A DNA stretch of 64,000 bases, taken from the NCBI RefSeq assembly GCF_025370935.1, contig NC_133472.1:43869314-43933313 (forward strand), written 5' to 3'. Made by a program: the position numbers and the translations under genes. The notes under the pieces were generated by a model, which saw only the letters and a program-made list of their open reading frames with translations, made no database searches and was not told where the DNA came from. This document shows positions 60,838 to 64,000 of the stretch, in pieces; within the stretch, counting starts at the first letter, position 1, and the number at the start of each line of letters is the position of its first letter. This DNA is from Choristoneura fumiferana (lineage: Eukaryota; Arthropoda; Insecta; Lepidoptera; Tortricidae).

Positions 60838-61162
60838 CCATATCGGAAATACAAACTGAGACATGGATGCACAGAAAAACCAGAAAAAGAGACCAGCGCT
60901 GGCAATCGAACCCAGGTCCTCAGCAATCCGTGCTGCGTGCTATAACCCCTACACCACCGCTGGACAGGAATCTAGACACGTATTTTTCCTATGCATACAT
61001 ATCTCAGGTTGCTTATTTCTACTACGCTACTTATGCAGCAGCACTAGCGACATCTATGTTCCGCTCTCATCGAAATCATAATTTGATTGCTTAGTAGCGA
61101 CATCTCTTGTCTGGGTGAGCGGTTGGTTCCGAAAGAGTGTGACGTCTCTCGATGAGAGAGGT
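60838..61162. mobile_element. D element with an inverted segment
   Basis: 60838-61073 matches the canonical D element (GAGACATGGATGCACAGAAA through TTCCGCTCTCATCG). The next ~85 bp (AATCATAATTTGATTGCTTA to GTGTGACGTCTCTCGATGAG) is D in reverse. Confidence 0.75.
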
Positions 61163-61168
61163 ATTGTA

Positions 61169-61297
61169 CAGTCACCAGCATTAATATCTGCCACAGCGGA
61201 GCGTGCAAAAATATGACACGTCCTTCCGACCCTAGAAATAGAGTCGTATCAGATATTTATGCACGCTTGCTGTGTCAGATATTGGTGCTGGTGTCTG
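61169..61297. mobile_element. L foldback MITE
   Basis: CAGTCACCAGCATTAATATC and ATTGGTGCTGGTGTCTG are inverses; TA outside both ends. About 129 bp. Confidence 0.8.
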
Positions 61298-61399
61298 TAC
61301 GTCCGGTAAATAGTGTCACCCATATTCCGAGAATACGTATTCGAAACTATGATTCTAGTCTATGGAGCATGGTCTTAGCCCGTTTTGTTTGTCACTAAC

Positions 61400-61456
61400 C
61401 TGGAGATGGAATAAGATAGCGTTTGACGGCACGCTCTCTCTTCGCATCGTCAGCTC
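61400..61456 (-). CDS. Gene 5, exon b (unknown protein)
   Basis: 19 codons in phase 0: ELTMRRESVPSNAILFHLQ, from acceptor AGCGTTCAG to donor CTCCAG|GTTAGT. Short, with a weak pyrimidine tract, so it is the least certain exon of the set. Phases match exons a and c. Confidence 0.45.
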
Positions 61457-61729
61457 CTGAACGCTATGGTGGATCATTTGGGGAGTTATCTGTTTCCAAA
61501 TTTCCAAAAGCACGATTACGAAAATCAATATAGGTAAATGACAGTAAATTTGGTTAAATAGTTCTTAACATATATAGTATAGTAAGTATAGTGTAGTGTA
61601 GTAGTATAATAATTTATTACTTTATTTCATTCGGAAAACCAACAGCTTAAATTTTATTTATATACAGGTGCAATACATAACATGTAACAATAAAGGTTTC
61701 CACAGATAATACGAAGATATAATATTAAA

Positions 61730-62395
61730 AACCGGCCATTAGCGTGTCGGACACAGCAAAAATAGGGTTCCGTAGCCATTACGAAAAAATTAAGTAATAT
61801 TACTTTTTCTATGGATTTCGTATTTTATACGGAATCTTCCAAGTTTAGGTATATTTTATACCTTAGGCTGCTATTTACTCTTTAACTACTAATAATTCTA
61901 AAGCAAACTTAGCCGTTATAGTTTTCCTTGAAAGTTTGATATACTTACTACCATCCTGAATTTTTCAAAACTTTTCCACCCACCGGTTTAGATTTTAGAG
62001 GAGGGGGGGGGGGACGCTCGATTTTAATGAAAATTTGCACTTTCAAGTTGAATATTTCCCAAACAAATCACCGAATCGAAAAATCGTCTTAGCAAACCCC
62101 TAATGGTTTTTAAAAGACCAATCCAGCGATACCCCACACTATAGGGTTGGATGAGAAAAAAAATCACCCCCACTTTACGTGTATGGAAGGTACCCAAAAA
62201 AAATTTTTTTTTGAATTTTTTATCGTACTATTTTGTCGGCATAGTTTACATATATTATATCCGTGCAAAATTACAGCTTTCTAGCATTGATAGTCCCTGA
62301 GCAAAGCCGCGGACGGACAGACAGTCAGACAGACATGGCGAAACTATAAGGGTTCCGTTTTTGCCATTTTGACTACGGAACCCTAAAAATGATTA
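61730..62395 (-). repeat. E repeat, full length, minus orientation
   Basis: AGGGTTCCGTAGCCATTACG (about 61765) and TTTTGACTACGGAACCCTAA (end) are inverted termini. Contains GTGTCGGACACAGCAAAAAT outside the first terminus and a poly(G) run near 62003. In a gene 5 intron. Confidence 0.8.
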
Positions 62396-62515
62396 TGTAT
62401 GTATGTATGTGTATTTGTAACTCCTTCACGCTAAAACGGCTAGACGAATTGGATGAAATATTTAGTATGAAGATAGCCGAACATCTGGAATAACACATAG
62501 CTTACTTTTTTTTAC
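62395..62515 (+). repeat. G-like repeat
   Basis: TGTAACTCCTTCACGCTAAA, ACGGCTAGACGAATTGGATG and a (TATG)n stretch; related to 51490. Confidence 0.55.
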
Positions 62516-62582
62516 TTTTTTTGCTAGATCGATATAAAGTCTTTCAACCATAGAAACATCTCGTTAAGCTGAACTTCCTTAC

Positions 62583-62683
62583 CTCACAATAGACCGTCTG
62601 CTCCGCTAGTTCTTGCGGAGTCGCGTTGGAGTTGAGGAACAAAGGAGACAGCATCGTGCAACGGGACCCAATCTGGTTGCATT
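62583..62683 (-). CDS. Gene 5, exon a (unknown protein)
   Basis: Acceptor TTTCGGTGTCAG, donor TGTGAG|GTAAGG; two bases plus 33 codons. Peptide CNQIGSRCTMLSPLFLNSNA then TPQELAEQTVYCE. Another frame opens with an ATG here but ends in TGA at the donor. The chosen frame joins exon b in phase. Earlier exons must lie beyond the window or were not found. The combined peptide of exons a-d is about 124 residues, helical, with no motif I can name. Confidence 0.5.
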
Positions 62684-62719
62684 CTGACACCGAAATCATA
62701 CAGTCTAGTTATACCAAAG

Positions 62720-62790
62720 TAAAGTTCCCAATCCGCACTGGGCCCGTCATTGAGAGGAGACTTGAGCCCAGTAGACATAATGCTGGGATG
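62720..62790 (+). repeat. C-SINE tail fragment
   Basis: AAGTTCCCAATCCGCACTGG, GCCCGTCATTGAGAGGAGAC, ATGCTGGGATGAGATGA; internally deleted. 37 bp from exon a. Confidence 0.7.
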
Positions 62791-62908
62791 AGATGATTAG
62801 TTATACCAATGATGACTTGAAATCTTCGCGATTTAATGGTTCGCTGTTGGATCGTCTAACATAACATAAGAAAGAGTGTAAATGTACCAGAAAAACCCAA
62901 TTTATACG

Positions 62909-62976
62909 GGTCATTTCAATAAGCGGTCATTTTAAGAAGTAGTCATTTCAAAAAGTGGTCATTTCTCATTGTGGTC
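62909..62976 (+). repeat. Degenerate 17-bp word array
   Basis: GGTCATTTCAATAAGC, GGTCATTTTAAGAAGT, AGTCATTTCAAAAAGT, GGTCATTTCTCATTGT, GGTCC. Four full units with a shared GGTCATTT core. Confidence 0.8.
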
Positions 62977-63055
62977 CAAAACCGCCGAAAGGGGCCTTTC
63001 TGTCTACCTTGTTGTAGCCCTAAGTTTATCTTTACGATTTCAAGAAAATTTGAGA

Positions 63056-63248
63056 GGTAGACTCAGTCCATGAATCCGAGCTGGAAAAACAGGGTCAGAT
63101 GTGCCCCCAAAATATTGTATCGATGTGTCCGTCTTATTACGAAAATTATTAAGAAAAATTCGTAACAAAACGGACACATCAATACATTTTTTGGGGACAC
63201 GCCTGGAGACCCTGTTTTTCCAGCTCGGAATTATGAACTGAGTCTACC
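63056..63248. mobile_element. Foldback MITE, about 193 bp
   Basis: GGTAGACTCAGTCCATGAAT and ATTATGAACTGAGTCTACC-like ends; CGAGCTGGAAAAACAGGGTC pairs with GACCCTGTTTTTCCAGCTCG-type sequence; GATGTGTCCG with CGGACACATC. Confidence 0.85.
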
Positions 63249-63436
63249 GCATTCCCTGCCACTTGACTTCCATACGTGCCACCGACGCACATGTGCATCA
63301 AAATCTATGAATAGTTATGACAGCGGCACTGGGCGAAGTTCGGAGAGTAAACTCAAGGTAAAACGATAGAAAGAAATGCCCAAAGGTGCTTGAGTAACCC
63401 ACTGCTCACCAGGTAACTTTCTGATGTCAATCAGTA

Positions 63437-63655
63437 ATGGATAAGATCAACATAGATTCCTACAGCCCCGCAGACAAACCTGATAGCATTTTCTTCGAAA
63501 CTTTCCGCGCCCGTTGCGCTCGGCTCTTTTTCTTGTACCTTCGTGAGGCTCGCGATTCACTCCTTAAACAACAACAGTCGTCCGAAGTTCAACGTGCAAT
63601 AGTTGTCTTACATGTCTATCCAAACTGGAGACCATATTGCCGTAGGGACATATGA
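63437..63655 (+). CDS. Hypothetical ORF, 72 codons
   Basis: ATG to TGA, balanced composition: MDKINIDSYSPADKPDSIFF near the start and NWRPYCRRDI at the end. No family recognised, and no splice partner seen. It lies 45 bp before a LINE tail and may belong to that or another element. Confidence 0.25.
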   Translation: MDKINIDSYSPADKPDSIFFETFRARCARLFFLYLREARDSLLKQQQSSEVQRAIVVLHVYPNWRPYCRRDI

Positions 63656-63699
63656 CAGGACACCTTGATACGACACGACTGTTTCTTTTAAAACCTGCT

Positions 63700-63810
63700 G
63701 GAAGGAAGAGGCAGAGGAAGGCCAAGATAGAAGATATTTTGGCCAGGTGAAGAAGAAACTGGGTGTCGTGTCGTATCAGGAAGTCAAAGGCTGGGCGGCC
63801 AACCATTGAA
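63700..63810 (+). pseudogene. LINE C-terminal fragment, frameshifted
   Basis: One frame gives LLEGRGRGRPR then a stop; after a frame shift YFGQVKKKLGVVSYQEVKGW and AANH then TGA. Same ending type as 20853-21003. Nothing is recognised from 63811 to 64000. Confidence 0.65.
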
Positions 63811-64000
63811 TATTCATAATTGGCCAGCCCCGATGGTGCATTAGCTTAAGCAGTGCTTTTCCCCCTTCCCGTTTTTTCGTTTTTTCCTTTTGAGGTATGG
63901 AACCCTAAGAAGGAAAGAGCGTTGCAAACGAACAAGGATATTTTGATTAACTGTTAATTTAACCTAAGTATCATTTAACCGAACTGCCTGCATTTTTTGC

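Noticed and set aside
62584..62778. 64-codon minus frame starting upstream of gene 5 exon a
   Set aside because: It ends in TGA exactly at the donor; the alternative frame runs through the donor and matches the phase of the next exon.

Overview
The window is eukaryotic and almost certainly from a moth or butterfly (Lepidoptera). It is AT-rich, its genes are split by GT..AG introns, and it is packed with insect repeats: tRNA-derived SINEs with intact box B motifs, 5'-truncated RTE-like LINE tails ending in (GATGAT)n, and dozens of short hairpin (foldback) MITEs. No rRNA gene, true tRNA gene, CRISPR array or bacterial operon is visible. Most open frames longer than 60 codons here lie inside repeats.

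Five genes are supported by exons whose reading phases join. Gene 1 (+, 209-3967) is the 3' end of a gene: three phase-0 exons ending in an acidic tail. Gene 2 (-, 17191-16074) is a two-exon, 181-residue protein that looks like the DNA-binding half of a Tc1/mariner/IS630-type transposase with no catalytic domain. Gene 3 (+, 17385-23826) starts 193 bp away in the opposite direction and is a complete four-exon, 563-residue HCN/CNG-like cyclic-nucleotide-gated cation channel. Gene 4 (+, 47060-54483) is a three-exon, 114-residue secreted His/Val/Pro/Lys-rich protein resembling a cuticular protein, with a TATA box and probably a spliced 3' UTR. Gene 5 (-, 62683-59068) is a run of four phase-compatible exons of a protein I do not recognise.

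Layout: 1-4.5 kb gene 1; 4.5-16 kb repeat-filled intergenic DNA, including a 1.3 kb foldback element at 9.5-10.8 kb; 16-24 kb the divergent pair gene 2/gene 3; 24-46.5 kb a gene-poor repeat desert; 46.5-55.7 kb gene 4; 55.7-58.9 kb intergenic with a 39-bp minisatellite; 59-62.7 kb gene 5; 62.7-64 kb repeats.

Local repeat names used below: family A = MITE with GAGGGCTATCG ends (7 copies); C-SINE = SINE ending CCAGCAGTGGGA plus GATGAT repeats; Arg-SINE = SINE with a tRNA-Arg(ACG)-like head; D element = tRNA-like unit with 52-bp terminal direct repeats; E = repeat bounded by GGGTTCCGTAGCC; F = GACGCAAAAAGAGGGGTG repeat; G = CTTTTGCCCGCGGCTTCGCC repeat; H = CCGCAATGGGCACTTTTACA repeat; I = repeat tail with GACTTTGACTTTGA; J = GATGGCAAACGAGCAAGTGG repeat; K, L, M, P, Q, S, T = foldback families; N, O, R, U, V = other repeats.

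The most interesting signals are a 564-bp transposon inserted exactly on the exon 3 splice acceptor of the channel gene, whose target-site duplication copies the acceptor; three separate loci built from degenerate arrays of short words, two of them with inverted-repeat ends; the orphan transposase DNA-binding gene sharing a 193-bp divergent promoter with the channel; and the family A MITE, whose copies sit in AATT targets.
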